Assembly: GCA_021234535.1 (NCBI GenBank)
Contig: CM037838.1
Coordinates: 6,511,506-6,575,505 of the forward strand
Direction: 5' to 3'
Length of the DNA stretch: 64,000 bases
Source: Stichopus chloronotus
Taxonomy: Eukaryota > Echinodermata > Holothuroidea > Aspidochirotida > Stichopodidae
Position numbers and translations under genes: made by a program. Under the pieces are notes generated by a model that did no database searches, was not told the DNA's origin, and was given only the letters and a program-made list of their open reading frames with translations. Shown here piece by piece: positions 12,974 to 28,035 of this stretch (the first letter of the stretch is position 1; the number at the start of each line of letters is the position of its first letter).

Positions 12974-15900
12974 TCTCCCAAATTGTCTGAATGGTGAAAC
13001 CAGCTTACAATACTTTTGGATATGAAATTTGAATGTTTTTACTTTTTGCTGATGCACACAATCACTTTAATCCAAAAATAATTGCGTATCTATGTGAATA
13101 GAGTGCTTCAATGTTTAAAAGAACAAACAGTCCAGGTGAATAGGGTCTCAAATCTCATGACCATTTATGGTCTGTAATTGTTCGATTAACATATTGTTCA
13201 TTTAATGTACGAGTAGTCATTTTCATCTTATCGTTCATTAGGTCTGGATTTTTATTAACATCTCATATTTTGCCTGTTTGCCTCTTGCGAATCAGAAACT
13301 GTATGATATCACAACGTCTGTCTCACTCACTTTTATGCAAGATGCACCGGTAATTTAAATCCGGATTCTCATACTAAATGATAATTATCATGAAACCCTG
13401 GAACAATGAAACAAATTTATGGAAATCTGTTAATTAACCATAATTTTAAAGTCAAGGGTGGCCTGGGAATTCCAGTGGGATTGAAGGCCCACTAGAGTGA
13501 AAATTGCAGAAATTGTTGGTCTGTGGGTGTTTCCTCCACTCTAATGTCATCTGTGAAACGTGGCGTCAAAAACATGGTGACGTAGGGGAGCAGCTTGCAG
13601 ATCTATGTGTTCTGTTTTAAACTGAGATTCCCAGAATGTTGTGTACATGTACTTGCAAAAAGGTGCAGCAGACATCCGAACTCTAAATGGCCGTAAATCA
13701 AAATACTTAACTGAAAACACTCAGATATTTTGTTTTCCTATTAAAGTCACATACTGCTATACATAATGCAGCTAAATGTGAGGTAGAGATGATGTGACTA
13801 AATATCCTGAAAAATAATTTTGATAAATATCCAAATTTTTCTTTTTCCCTACCCCCAAGGTGTTCTCTGTAAAACCTGTTTTTTTTTTTTTTATCTGTTT
13901 AAAAAAGTTTTTGGTGGATTGGAATGGTGTTGTAATACAGTAAGGAAACCATGTCATGAAACTGCCAACATGGTGCTGTTGGGGGAGAAAAAGTGGTTAT
14001 GGGTGATTCACTGGCTTGTGTGGAGAGTTTGGTCAGTTTAGGCAAATCCTGATGCCACCTTTGTCCCTATATCCTTTCGGTGAAGTGATTCTTGCTGGGC
14101 TGGGATCTCATTGGTCTTTGGTCTCACAGGCTATAACCAGGGTGACTTTGTTGAGATTGTTACACATACTGTACTGATTAGAATGATGCATGCAACTACA
14201 CTTTTACTTCTTTTCTTGCATTCATTCCTCTTGCAGGATCGTTCATGCACAAATTAGTAAATGTATATGTTCTGTGCACCCTTCAGCATTGGGTTTCTTT
14301 TTGAACTTCCTCATTAGTTGCGTTAGCCGTTTCTAGTGGTTACCAAATAACATGAATGATACTCGTGAAATATATCTGGTACTCAATAATGAAAGACCAC
14401 TGACCTAATTTCATGTTCACCTATAATTGGTTGGCATGCAATTAATCATGTCAGTGTTACATAAATATGAAATGACAAAAGATATGAAACCTCTGTAAAT
14501 CTTCAAGTAAAGTCGTTCAGTTCTGGCCTGTTTGTATTAAGGGTTTGGTGTTTACAATTTGTCTGCTGATATTCAAATTTTTGAAGTAAACAAAGTCTGA
14601 ATCAGCTACTTCAATGCCACAAAGATATTCGTGTAGAATTTATTACAAATCAGGTATATTCAGGTTACTGTAGAGGCATATCAGTGACATGTTGTTGCCA
14701 CTGGCAACCTAAGCGAACCAAAATATTGGGTGAAACAGGAACAAGAACATTAATCTAGGTTGCATTTTTGAGAGTCTGATAACAAGCATGCACCATATAT
14801 TGTTCTGAAACTCCTTTCTCGTCATTGGTCCCCTCTAGATCAATCTATGTTTGATGTTCTTGAAGAGTGTCTCAGGATAAACAAAAACTCAAACATATTA
14901 TTTATTTGTATGAGTTGGATGTAGAATTTTATAAATTATGAGACATGTACAGTATCTTGGTACATTGTTGTTCTTCTTTATTCTTTCATCAAGTTTAATT
15001 TCCTGTTGTATTTGCATTTTATTGACAGTGTTGTCTGAATATATAATGGTGCTCATTTTTTCCAGCCTTTGCAGAGCTTTTACGTATTGTTGAAACAATA
15101 ATCCTCGGCTATATTCCCTTCCCATATACCTCTATGCCCCACAGTTCATTCTACTAGAATTTGGAAATATTTGAGATTGATTCTTGTTTACTTTATGCAA
15201 AATGTTGAAGTAACTAATTTCTTTACCACCTTTGAATATATATTCGTCAATAGATATCTCTCTAGCAGATTATGTTTGTGGACATTGTAACTATTACATA
15301 ACATTCAGCACTCAAGATGACTCTAATCCCAAGCCAGATTTACCGAGCAGCGTCATTCATTTTGAATTCCAATTTGCTTGAACATCCACCTAGACACTTG
15401 CAGTGAATGGCACTATTCGTATCGACTGTTGTTTTGTTTCATGTACTGAACCCATGTTCAGCTTTAAAGCTGATATGTGGAGAGATTCAATGATGTTTGT
15501 TAGCCCCCATTCATACTTGCAAATACACCCTGGAGGGCAGCTGCAGCTAGAATTAAAAAGTATTTGTGTCAATTCTAAGCCATTTAGATCAGCCAGTTGG
15601 TCAGGTGGTAAATGATAAACAAGTGCTTTGTAGTAATCTCTCAACTGCCTGCATTGAATAGTTACTAGCGTAGTTAGCTTGTGGATATCTTCCAAATTTC
15701 TGTCAACTTCCAAGTGAAAATGAGAAAGGGTCACTGTATTCACTGATTTTGTAGCGTTATTTTATTCATCTACTAAAGACAATACCCTGTTTGCTTTAAC
15801 GGGATTCCTTCCCAAATTGAATGTACAAATTTTGCTCACAGCTACCGTCTCACAAGGTACTTGATTATACCCAATGTCTCGTTCTCTCGCTTTCCTGTCC

Positions 15901-18900
15901 TCACCATCTAGTTAGACAATTGTCAGAGTTTTTCATAAATTTTGTCTGAGTAATATGTTTTGAAAGAATTATTAAGATATTGCCGAGCTGAATTACAGAT
16001 CCTCCTGAATTGCCGGCAGTGTGCTCGGATTTAAATGAATGCATGTGCTTCGTATCTAGAGTTACAAAATCTTTTTGGACCAAAGATTAAATTCTGATGA
16101 TGAAAGTCTAACATGCATGTAATGAATATTTGACCATTGGTTTTAACCATGCATAGACATCTTGCATGTTGGAGACATGCAGTGTTCTATACTCCACACC
16201 TGGTGGCCAGAGACAAGTTGACAGTAGACCAGGGACACATTATTAGAAGTAGATTTGATGGAAAATTGAATTACTGTTAATACTTTAAGACCCACCAAAT
16301 CGAGTGAACGTAAGCTGTTCAGGTAGCTCAAAAGTATTTAATTCTTTTATAAGTCGATTCCAGTTCAATATAGTTTATCTACCCAGATCATTTAAGTCAA
16401 CTAATCCTTGAACAATAAGCTCTCTCGGCAATGCTTTGATCCCAGGTGTTTAGCTACCAACATTTTCAGAGAACATGGAACACAACTCGAAAATGACTGC
16501 TTAATCGACATAAATAAATACTCTTATCCTTGCTGTTAGCAAGGGATTGCATGCAAGAGGTAGAAGTCAAATATTTTGCAATCATGATAAGAAGGTTCCT
16601 GAAATAGCAAGATATAGGTTTCTTTTTGTGTTGTGATGTACAAACTAAATACTGTATTGTCATACGCGACACCAAACATCACCTAGGTACGATAATTGTT
16701 ATTCTCTTAATGACAGGGAATGTTGTTGCAGTACAGAATCCTCCTATCTCAAACCTTAACTGTAGCAGAGGACATGTACCATATATATTGTGTTTACTTT
16801 GTAATCTTCTTAAGGACCGATAGAAATGTCAAGAACAGTACAAAAGACAGATAACTGTTTGATTTTGGTGACTGTACACATTACATCAAAGGGTTACATA
16901 GAGTTCCTAACAACAGCTCCCTGAATAGACTAATGCCGTGTCAAAGAAAGGGCAAGAAACCGTCTCTAAAAAGGGGCATCAGTTGGCAGCTTGTAGCATC
17001 TCAGTTATCAAAAATATTATCAAGCTTAGCAGATAGTAAGAAACTCCAGGCTTTATTGGATTTATTTGAGCTCTGAATTTAATCGATGGTTTAAAGACAC
17101 TAATTGACTTGAATTCATTCCATTATAAGGCATTAATGATTTTCTAATAATCATTGAGAGGATAAACTAGCTAGTGGTCATTATTATTATTTTTTTTTTC
17201 AAAATGGAAATCAAATTTAGAAAGGGGAAAAGAACACAAAACATACAAAACAGAAAAATCTTGTCTTTTATAACTCACTAGGATCATCAAAAGCACTAAT
17301 GTGGCACACAAGGAGTTCATACATGTCTGCACGTTTTTCCACACTTTTGTCTCTTGATGGTAGATACTGCAGATTGAAGAATTGACAGTTTCCAGCCCGA
17401 CCATAAGTCACTCAGTTTACTTAATTGTGGTCTATGCATGGAAATTATAGCAAGTCTGCTATATAGTGGTCATTATTGGGTACTTTAGTAAGCTCTCATT
17501 ACACTGGAAGAGACCCCAAAGTTAATTGAACCACATATTGAAAGTTTTCCTCTCATTAGTATTTAGTTTGAAATGCCTTATAAATATGATGGAACCATAG
17601 AAATTACAGATAAATCAGGTTGACATCATGAAACAAATAAGTGAAGCCCAAACTCTGTATCGCAAAAAGCATTCTCATGAGACCATGTAACACAAATCAA
17701 ATGGAAATTTCAGGATAAGTTAGCTCCCAAACAGTTTAACATTGGAATGCATTTTTACCTGAATACTATCAGTTTATTTAAAAAAAATAATCAAACTGTT
17801 GCATTTACTTCAGTTTTTCCCAAAGATGTAGTTTGATATCGAATTAACAAATTTGGTTGTACATGCATTATTTGTGGCAAATGTTGAAGTCAGAGCTGTT
17901 TGCCACATAGAACAAGGTCTGTGCTTTTAATATTTGGCTTCATTTATTCAGTGTGCCAGCAGTTTGGCTGATGTCCTACTGGATTATCTATTTCTATGAA
18001 TGGAACATAAACTGATATCATCAATTGTCCAACATCCTCAGGGATACCACTGATCTCTTTCAAGATGGCTTAAACATAAAGGCGGCAGTGCTGGTTAATT
18101 TCTTGAAGGTGAGGTCACCTTAATCAGCACCTTGGCAGACTGATTATAATCAATCGTTCCTATCAGTGGAAAGCTGTTATTGAGCCCGATCAGAGAATGT
18201 TTGCTAAAGCACTTAATATTATATGGACAATATGCCAGTTCTAGTAATTTAATCTTTTTCTGGTTGGCCATTGCACATATACTCAAAGCATCAGTTTGTG
18301 ATAACCAACAAAACTTTATTTGACGAAGAATGAGACTCTCATCCATCGTTATGTTACATTAATGTATTGTTGGATCAGATGTTACAGATGTAACACACCC
18401 TCGATGATTGTCGACATCAAAAGACTTAAACATGCATATATGTGCTCTGATTGTCTAACGTTGATGTTAGTCATTAATTCCTTGGTTTAAGTACTTGTCA
18501 CCTCTTAAAATGAAGGTCCCTTATGTGGTCGTTCTCAATAAAGGTATCTAGGGGTTAGGAACATCTTGCAATACTTGTCAGCATTCTGTAGCAATTAAAC
18601 AGTTTGGCTTGCCATAGCTAATGAAAAAATGCATGCAAGAAATAAGTAATGAATGAAATTTTTAACGTGACAGTCTATAAGACTGTTTCTGTCTCTATCA
18701 ATTAAGTTAAAGCATGTGTTCAATGAGCAAATGGGCCGGTGACCTGAAACATGGTATCCCTCTGCTGCTGCTGTTTGGACATTCGATCTTTTTCTAGACT
18801 TTGTAGATTTGGTGTTATTGTACATGTTCAAATCCACTGTAACCTAATTTGCACTGCTGTAGAATAAGCTACTGAGGTTCTCCTAATGAAATTCATAAAT

Positions 18901-21900
18901 AAGTTAAGTACACTGTATGTAAACATTTCTTTCCCATACATGAAAGAAAACTTCCATTTAAAAGAATGACTTAGAACTGGTGTAACTGTTAACTGTCTCA
19001 TGCAAAATTATGTGAGCAGCCCAATTTTCTGACCTGTCCCTACTTTAAACCTTTTCAAGTACACCAGCCTCTCCTTCTAATTATGAAATTCTTCCCCAGT
19101 TACTAAAATAGTATAATTTCCTCCTGCTTTCGTCAGAATAATTTTCATATCAGGTATTCGATTACCATCTGAGCCTCACTTTATTGCATTCTAAGAAGCT
19201 GGTATGCATAATACTCCAGGGGATCTAATGTTAAGTGATAATTGTTTCATTTGTTCATTGATGTCATTGACAATGAAGATTTCATGTTCCCTCCAGCTAA
19301 GTATGTTCTCAATTGTGCCATTTCAAAAGCTTATCAGTATACTTTGCCTTAGAATTACTGTTGGAAGTCAATGGGCTGAGGCACCAGCATTGTGGCCTCC
19401 CCTTCTTAACAGATACAAGGTGAAAAAAAAAAAAAACGTTTCTCTGCAGAGGCAAAAATATCGGGAAGGGAAGCAAATTGTCACGAGATTGGTGTAGGAT
19501 GAAATGTGACATGTAATGTGATGCCTTCTGATGGGTATGCAAGAATGAGATGGCACTTGACTCGTAAAATTGGGTGTCTTTTGATCTTCTTGGCTTTACT
19601 TTAGTGACTTGTAAAATCATTTACGTCAGTCTACTAGTACTTAGTGCCGTAGTTTGTTTCAAATGACTCATAAAAACCTAATTTTTGTATCTAGACACCC
19701 TGCTCGACACTTCACATGAATCAGTGTAAGCTTTCAATTTATTTGCATTAAATAGGTGAGGGTTTACTGGTTTTGAAAAATTACTCTCTGTTGCGTTGTG
19801 CACAGTAATATGTTCATTAATTACTTGTAAGTTTTTTACATGTGAACCACCATTTTCAACAGCCCAAGCCCTGAATGTAACCTAATGCAGTGATGTATGC
19901 AAATGAGCATACATGGAAATGAATTTTAGGGAGAATAATTTTACAAAGTCTTCTGAATCTTGGGGTATTATGCTGCTGTTTACTTATACGGACAATACTG
20001 ACAAATACTAGATTTGCTTCGAAGAGATTTCCCAGCATCTGAGAAGCATATTTTCCATATCTTCTTACTCATTTTGGTGAAAAAAAAATCGTCGGTCTAA
20101 ACTGAGTGTAAGGTGAGTGCCCCTGCACCTCACCTGTATCTGTGTCTTTTTAAGTAGGTGTGCTTAAAGTGATATCACAGATTTTCTATAATGCAGTGTG
20201 ACATTTTGAAATTCTGTACAAATTCATAAATTCCAAATGAAACATGCCATTGGGATATGGTTTTCACCAATAAAGAAATTTTGTTTTCAATTTTTCTGAA
20301 GTACTTATTAATTTGACCAATCCCCATGAATTTGAAGCTTTGGGCTTACCAGGCACATGTGAGTCAGTGCCATTTACTTACACAGTATAACCATAAGCAA
20401 CTTCCTCTGTTCAGAAGCGACATTGGGATATTAACTTAGCAATGCATGTAAGTATAGATGGCAAGTATGTATAGTATGTTCTGCAGTAACATATGGGTTT
20501 GCATTTTGCCCATCTCAGGAAATTAATTGCAGCTGCTGTTAAGTCCCCTCCCTTAGCTGCAATAAGATCTATATGGTTTCAGGCAAATGTTTTGTTCTTA
20601 ACATTGTTATAAAACCTCCTGAGAATTTTCATGTAACCATAAGGGGTCAACCCATTTAAATCACTGCAGTCAGCTAAATGTGGCTTGTGTGTGCATACAT
20701 AAAAAGGGACTTAATACTCGATGTATTCTTGTGAAGTTAATGTGCAGAAAAGAAATATCACAATGCCGGGTGAACTGCTCGATACATGCAGAGCCCCGAA
20801 GCTTGAGATTTATCCATGAAAGTGCAGTCTCTGTCAGCCAAGATCTGATGGTTATCCTCTACGAAACCTTTAAGGTCTTGAAATATCCAGAATAAATCGA
20901 CAGGTGTGTTATTATTCCCCGAAGGGGAATTTATCGACCTCTTTATACATCCACATAGTCAACATTATAATGTTACCAGCTCAGTGCATTTCTTTTTTAA
21001 TTGTAATCCAGGAAGCCATTATATATCCTGAATGTAATGTGTGTGTCACATTGATATTACTGTAATACTTTATTCTGCACGTACTGAAATGTACTTCAAA
21101 GTTTAATAAAATCATTCCACTGTGTAGGTGCGTGTAAAAATGGAACAGATGGTTGCCAGAAACAATAGTATATATGTTTCGTCGTAAATACCCTATCCCA
21201 CCCGAGATAAAAGTGCAACCTGGTATTTTTACAATCACATGACACATAACAGTGGGTTACAGATATAAACAACAACCTATTAAATACGTTATTTTGCTTT
21301 TGTAAAATTCAATCCATAGCACATTCTGGAAATGCCGAAAGAAAGGACTCAAAAAATACATGGAACTAAAAACATTGCAATTAATGGTTAGCTGACTGTG
21401 AACTCATACACATATTAAAGTTACTAGCTTGTTGAGAAATCACGTATAAACTCAATATCAAACAAATTGTAATTCTAAGTCTCTATTCCCCACCATCAAA
21501 CTACTGTATTGCAAGTGAAAGCTATATTCTGCCACAAATGGTCAGGAAACATGTATTAAAAAGAAACAATAAAGATAACCATATAGTAACTGCCTGTTCT
21601 TGAAATGTAAATTTGAGTTAACAGCTGTGCCTATGGAAAAACGAACAATGTATTCTTTCCAAAGAGCAACATATTATCAGTTTTTCTACCATTTCATGCC
21701 GCAACCTGTGAACGTGAATTTCAAATCAGATCTGTGGGAGATTTCTGTGTGTAATGCAACTTCAATCTTTGAAATAGTTATGGACTTGTGCTACTTGCAC
21801 AGTGATGCTAAGACGGGCACTGGCATGGATTTTTGCTTTTTCTATCGATGTACATGTACGTCAAGTACTTTATGCCACATTAATGTCACGTGTCATTGCA

Positions 21901-24900
21901 TTTAGATATAGCGTGGATGTATAAAACTTTGTGCATCTAACATAGAAACCTTGGTTTTTCTAGCTGCTGGAAATTCAAAATCCTTATGAATCCAATGAAT
22001 CCAATAATCTTGTTTTAGCAAGTCTTAAGTTTCACTTTACTATAATTTGACCTAGTCTGGTAGGAATTGTACTTCTAAATCTTTTATTTTATCCAACATT
22101 TGCTTTAGGTAACTATAGGATGTAAACCTGCCAAACTTCACGCACCTTACGAATGTTTGCACGACATTCATTACATGAAGCATGTTCTTTTAAACAAATT
22201 AACCTACAGCAATTACCTGTGAACAAGCTAGGAACAGAAATGGTCATGAACGAGTCCACTGAATGGTCAAAATCTTGATTTGGAAATTTGTAACATAGGC
22301 GCCAACTGCAAATAGGATGCTTTAGGCCTAACTCCTACATCTCTTGTGCACTACAGCACTGTAAAATTTGCCAAAGAGGCAAGGGTGATGAACTAAACAG
22401 TGCTTCAGCTTTCTTCATTTCATGTTGCCATGATCGAGCTACCAGTGTGATATTCGTCCCAATGCTAGCATCATACCAAAGCAGTTCTGTCCCACTCTAC
22501 CTTGTTCTAGCATAGATACTAGAATGTTCTGTGATCATGGGGCAGAATGTGTAGTTTGGTCTAAAATACAATAGTGGTCGAAGGACAAAGGACGTAATGT
22601 TGCAGAACTTGGTTCGTTGCCAAAGGGGATGAGCAAGTTTCAAAGTGCACCAGGTATGTTAATTATCACACGTACAGTACTGAAGTTTATGTCAAACTGC
22701 ACTGTGCACCTTGCAGCATGCCCCTGTTCTGTTTGTCCCTCAGGTTCTAAGTATGTTCTTAATCAAGACCAATTTACTCCCTTCACATATGGGCCATATA
22801 GATAGGGCCAATCAACTTATAACACTGGGACAAAGAGAAGAGCCATTTGTAAGTAGCATATAAGGATAGCCAACAATTACAGTAAAGCTTTTCATATACA
22901 ATTTGTCTGCACATCGAAAGGGGGACTTATGTACACCACAAAAACTAGGGGGATTGATCATTTTCATATCAAAAACCACATGGTAGACAGAAAAGAATTA
23001 TTTTCTCATGTCTAAATGCATGGTCAGTGCATTGCTGTATGTAGTTTCTGCAAAACTGCATTTTGTTTGGAGCCGAGAACGGAATAGCTGTATGTTGATT
23101 CAGAAGTGTTAGTAATGTTGCCACCTAGGCTAGGAACCGCTCAGTCACCTCAGCTGTATTCATGCAGGCTGTTTTTAGCAGCTTTGCATTGCAATATGGT
23201 AATGATATGCTCTTCACCTGATTGCATATATTAATTCCTGGAGAGTTGCATTTGTAATTCCTGTCAGAATTTAAGAATCATTGGTGCATAGAGAGTATAA
23301 GAGCATACACGTCACCATTTATGTAGGAGCGCTCATCTAAAATTGTATTTCCTTAATTGGTTTAGTGAGATTATCTTTATTTTGGATTACATCATGATGG
23401 CCAAATCTGCTTTGAAATTGTTTAAAAATCTTGAAAATTGTTGTAACATATTTTATCTGTTTGCTGCCATCAATACAGTAAGATGGGGCTCCATCAACAT
23501 GTACGTAGCATGTAGTTATTGGTCACGATATACCACTTGTAGCCACACTACTGTACCTTAACTCAGCTGGTAAATATTGATGACCTGTGACCAAAGAAAA
23601 TTCCATTCAAAGCTAGGGATTGTCTGGCATGAAAATCATACTCATGAATACAATGTGTGGGATGTCAACATAGGAAATATGAAATATTAACAGGTCTTCT
23701 GTCTATTGGGCTCCTCACTGACTGAATTTTCCTTTTGTAGGTATCATTTTTTTTACCACAAATCTATTGGGGATATGCTTATACCTGATTTTGAATAAGA
23801 AAGTGCAAAAAGTTTATGAAAGATGCATAAGTCACAACTACAGTACCAATCCTCCTCTAGCAATTCCCTCCAACTTTAAACTATAGAACTGAAGTCTATC
23901 TCTCTCTCTTTTTTGTTTTTTCATTTCATATTTTTTGGTGACTGGATTGGGGATTGGGCATCAAATGGCATGATTGCAAGTAATTTGTACCACATCATCA
24001 ATAATATATAAACTTCTATTCACCTTAAGTCCATGCCCTCCTGTTTGTTTCAAATATTTTGAGGAGACAAACGGAAGGTATGTAATCCATTAAGCTTGGC
24101 AATGCCGTACAGTCTTGTAAACTTGAATGTATACATGGCCAAGATCAGTTTAATTTTATGGTCTATGAAAGAGGAATTGCTTTAAGACAGAATCAAACTT
24201 ATGACTTTGAAAGGGTGAACTGAATGCAAAATGTCTGTTACATTGATGCATGTAACACACTGGTACCCTCGTAGTAGATGTGTCCTAAATTTTTGATCCA
24301 TACATTCCATTTTCTGTGCTGGAATGAGCATTCGACTTTTACGTTATTTGTCAGTAGTATGTTCTAGGTGATTTTAAATCTCTTGTTACATATATATCAC
24401 TGTTAATGTTCCACTTCTCTATCAACCTATTTTTAGTAGGTGGAAGAAAAAAAATCTGAAATTGATTGAATTTGTCGTGAAAGAGCTCCGTGCAACCCGA
24501 ACATGCTCATATCTCCTGGGTGTTACGTTCTTCGGTATTAATTACTTGTACATTCTTAAACTAGGAAACCATTTCGATAAAAGATTGTCAGGTGACAACT
24601 TAAATTTGATTGATTGAAGTGAGATACAATTAAAGAAGTACTGTAGGAATACTTTTATCTACAGACCTGTCTGTTAACCAAGATATTAAAATGTAGAGCT
24701 GTACCATTATTCACCTGCTGCACAGATGAAACTGAAAAAAAAAGAAAAAAAAAAAAGAGTCAATTCTACAGTTGGAAGGAATACATGTTTCATGGAATGG
24801 TTATAGTGGTATTACCATTCTCATGTCGGATCAATGCAGTGTGTTTGTATGCTATGGATCAATTTTAAATGTAATTCTCATTCGTTTCATATCAAACCTT

Positions 24901-25261
24901 CAGGAATCAAGATATGAAGAGACAAAGTGAGCTACAAAACAAATCAGTCAGCCTTTTTAAGGATGTGATCTTTGGCCATGATGAAAAAATAAAAATTAAC
25001 ATTTCTACACAAAATAACATTCATACATATGAAGTTTTTAGACACCACATCTTTAAACCCCTTTTCTTCTACATGTAGAACAAATAGAGCACTTTCTTGC
25101 ATGTTCCTTGCAATGTATCTTCATACAGAAGGTTATAATTAGTAAGTCAATTATGGTAACATTTTCTTTATACAACTTTTAATAGAAACCAGAAAATTCT
25201 TAAAATAATTTATGTTTTGGCTGTATGTCCATTGATAGATTTTAGACAGACAATATGTGGT
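12974..25261. other. Non-coding AT-rich DNA, no gene recognised
   Basis: The longest frame is about 117 codons on the minus strand (15390-15743). It has no recognisable domain, and I treat it as unsupported. Homopolymer T and A runs are common, for example near 13880 and 24735. There is one RFX-like palindrome at 14694-14708 and a short hairpin around 20914-20930. No RNA gene was recognised. Confidence 0.55.
14694..14708. promoter_or_regulatory. RFX-type X-box-like palindrome
   Basis: GTTGCCACTGGCAAC has two 7-bp arms around one base. It resembles the RFX-factor X-box (GTTGCCATGGCAAC). A single site may be chance, and no promoter or nearby exon supports a function. Confidence 0.25.
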
Positions 25262-25790
25262 GGATAGTAATGTTGGCCAGTTGATTCATGGAAATGCTGG
25301 AATTAAATGTATGAACAATAATGCTGGCAATGCTATGGATGCAGTAATCCTGGACTGCCATGAAAAGCAATGCTGTGTTCCTGAGACTGTTGACACTGGA
25401 CTGCTGGGGATGGCAGTGCTGGACTACCATGGACAGTAATGCTGTCCTGGTGTGGACAGTATTAATGCTGAACTACCATGGACAGTAATGCCGCAACGGT
25501 GTGTATGGTAATGACCGCCATGGGCCGTAATGCTAGTGAATGTCATGGACAGTACTGTTGTTCTGGTGTGGATAGTAATGCTGAAATACCATGGACAGTA
25601 ACGCTGCACCGTTGAGTATCAGGTAACGACTGTCATGGACAGTAATGCTAAGGACTGCCATGGACAGTAATGCTAATGACTGCCATGTGTGGTATATGCT
25701 AATGACTGCCATGGGCAGTAATGGTAACGACTGCCTTGGACAGTAATGCTGCATTGCCAAGAATGCAATAGCTGCATGTACTGCTGTGGA
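25262..25790. repeat. Degenerate minisatellite, about 23-27-bp unit, roughly 20 copies
   Basis: The recurring words are GACTGCCATGG, ACAGTAATGCT and CTACCATGGACAG, with period drifting from 23 to 27 bp. Most units contain CCATGG or a near variant. Frames crossing the array on both strands give pseudo-ORFs of 60-75 codons with a repeated motif (HYCPW or LLSMAV type), which I interpret as repeat shadows. Confidence 0.9.
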
Positions 25791-27479
25791 TGGGATGTTG
25801 TGATTGATTTAAATTTGATCATGGATCACACACTTAGGTTAATGCAAACGCACTTGCTATTACTAGACAGTCTAAATATTGGATAATTATTTATAAGTAA
25901 ATTATTGCCCCAACAACTCAGTTTAGTTCATTTGTACAGATATCAAGTAGCTTAATTGATGGCTAGCATGCACATTAGAAATTTCTTATGTACAATAACT
26001 TGATCGACTAGCAGCGTAGTAATTGTTATAAAACTGTGCATTTTTAGGTAACATTTTCCACATGGTAGATTTGAAAAAGTTGTCTTTAACTGTTTAACTT
26101 TCAATTTTCTTCGCTTTCTATGAGCTAATGCACAATACTGTGGATGTCTAGTATACAAGAAAGGTTGCTTGAAGTCATACCAAAAGTTTTGACCAATAAA
26201 TCAAAGTTGATGAAATGTTCTTTATTTGATAACTCCTCACAAAATCGTTGGAGAGATGCAGCCTCAGGCAAGTATGTGATATATGGAACATTCTGTCCAA
26301 AGGACTCTACCAAGCAAGTATATGCTTTGCCAAACTTTCTCTCCTATCAAACTTACGAGTTCAGTAACCTGTCATGAGTTCACAACTTCTTGTGAAAATC
26401 TGGATCACATCTCTAAGAACCTGATATATTTTCACCAAACATGGATCAATTGCAAGTTTCAGATTTTGTAAACATTACCATTCAAACGTAGCCCCAGGGT
26501 TTTTTTTTTCCCTGATGATGACACTAAGATGATGTCAAGATTTATAGCTTGGGTTCTTAAAATTGAAGAAATAGAAGGGAAGATTTAAAGCATCCTCAAG
26601 AAAAAAAAAGAACCCAATACCCAAAACCAGTAAGACATGAAAAAAGCAGCTTAAGGGACACTGAGACGACTCCTTACCATCAGTCAGGCTTTTACTACTG
26701 AAAAAATGTGTCCTTCACAAGATTTGACAAGTCGGTATAGAATATTAATGAAGTTCAAAAAAGTAAAAATTGCAATAAAGTAACCTTTACAGATCTGACA
26801 ATGAAATTTTTGGACATTTGTGAAATATCAAGCACTGTGCATTGCCACTAATGTGTCTTGTATCTTTGACTTTGACATAGTGAAGGCTCACAATCTATCA
26901 AAGAGGATGGAAATCAAATCTGGAGTAAATTACACATAAATCAACATCTTCTTTTAGCAAGTCAGAACGGAGCCGTCTGACGTTTTTGTAACTGCAGTCA
27001 AAAGGTTCAGACATGTTCGATGATGTTTTTGTAGTAGATTACAGATACAGAACATCAACAATTCTTGATAGCTTAGCCCTCTATCTTGTCGTAGGCTCTT
27101 GTGAGGACGTTGATGACAGATTTCTTGTTTTGCGAGAAAAGATGCCGAACTGTCATTAGCGACTATGCTGCGGGAATGGGCAACTGTTGACATCGTAAAT
27201 TACTTGCCATATATTAAAACATCTTGGGAGATATATACACCAGCCTTAAAATGTGCGGTCTCTACTTGTATGTCTCTATACTGAAGATAATGAAGGTACC
27301 ATGGGATCCCTTCCAAGAATATTTTTAAATTTACACAGACACATCCATCAGATTAAAATGAGGTTGTTCAGCATCAGCTATTGCTAACAATCAGAACTTA
27401 TGCTCAAGTTTCTGCTGTGGTGACAGATTTGGTAGGCCTTCCATTTGCAGGTCTGCAAGTAAAAGTTTAAAAAGTTGCT
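25791..27479. other. Non-coding AT-rich DNA, no gene recognised
   Basis: Only overlapping short ORFs are present. The stretch 26930-27200 is a little richer in G and C than its surroundings but encodes nothing I recognise. Confidence 0.5.
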
Positions 27480-28035
27480 GTCAGTCACAGTGGAAGTGGG
27501 TGAGGGGATGGGCATTGGGGCTTAGCCCCGCCAATGAAAAAAAAGGGGAGTTAAAGGTGTGATTACTGTACCCCCTCCCCCAATATTTGCCAAGTGCTCT
27601 GAGAATAAGTGACAGAGGATGATGCATAATTCAGGAGGATGCATATTGCATAATCCCTTGTATGCTCCATGTCAAGTGATGGTGGTGCTCCACTTAGTCC
27701 TGCCAATGCTCAGTTCCCAAAATGTTTTTTTGCTCCCCCCACAATACTTTTTTGGTTCTTCTGCAGGGTCCGTAGTGTCTGGAAAAGTCTGTGAAAGTCT
27801 GTGAATTTTTTGAGGTCTTTGAAAGTATGTGAATAGTCTGTAAATTTCATCAGTAAACTGAGCAGTCTTTGAAAAGTCTTTGAATTTGTCCATTCTTACC
27901 GTTTCATGTGTAAAGGGCGCCAGTTAAGAATGCAAAATTTTCTCATCAACTACTCAGTCCCTAAAAAATGTGCATCTTGTCTTGGTCATGGAATTTTACC
28001 AAAGAGTCTTTGAAAAGTCTGTGAATTCATGTAAC
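27480..28035. repeat. Old dispersed-repeat material with GTCTTTGAAAAGTCTTTGAATTT motifs
   Basis: The left part (27500-27760) carries two related blocks around GGGGCTTAGCCCCGCCAATG and CTCCACTTAGTCCTGCCAATG. The right part (27775-28035) repeats variants of GTCTTTGAAAAGTCT and TCTGTGAATTT, including GGTCATGGAATTTTACC. Similar GGTCATGGAAAAGGTCATGA words recur at 62147-62215. The pattern suggests degraded interspersed repeats. The family is not identified. Confidence 0.4.

Noticed and set aside
15390..15743. 117-codon minus-strand ORF
   Set aside because: No recognisable domain, no splice-site context, and an overlapping 70-codon frame on the other strand. The length is within what chance gives in 64 kb.
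25257..25760. Possible CRISPR-like or regularly spaced repeat array
   Set aside because: Units are contiguous and degenerate with no unique spacers, and the genome is eukaryotic. It is an ordinary minisatellite.
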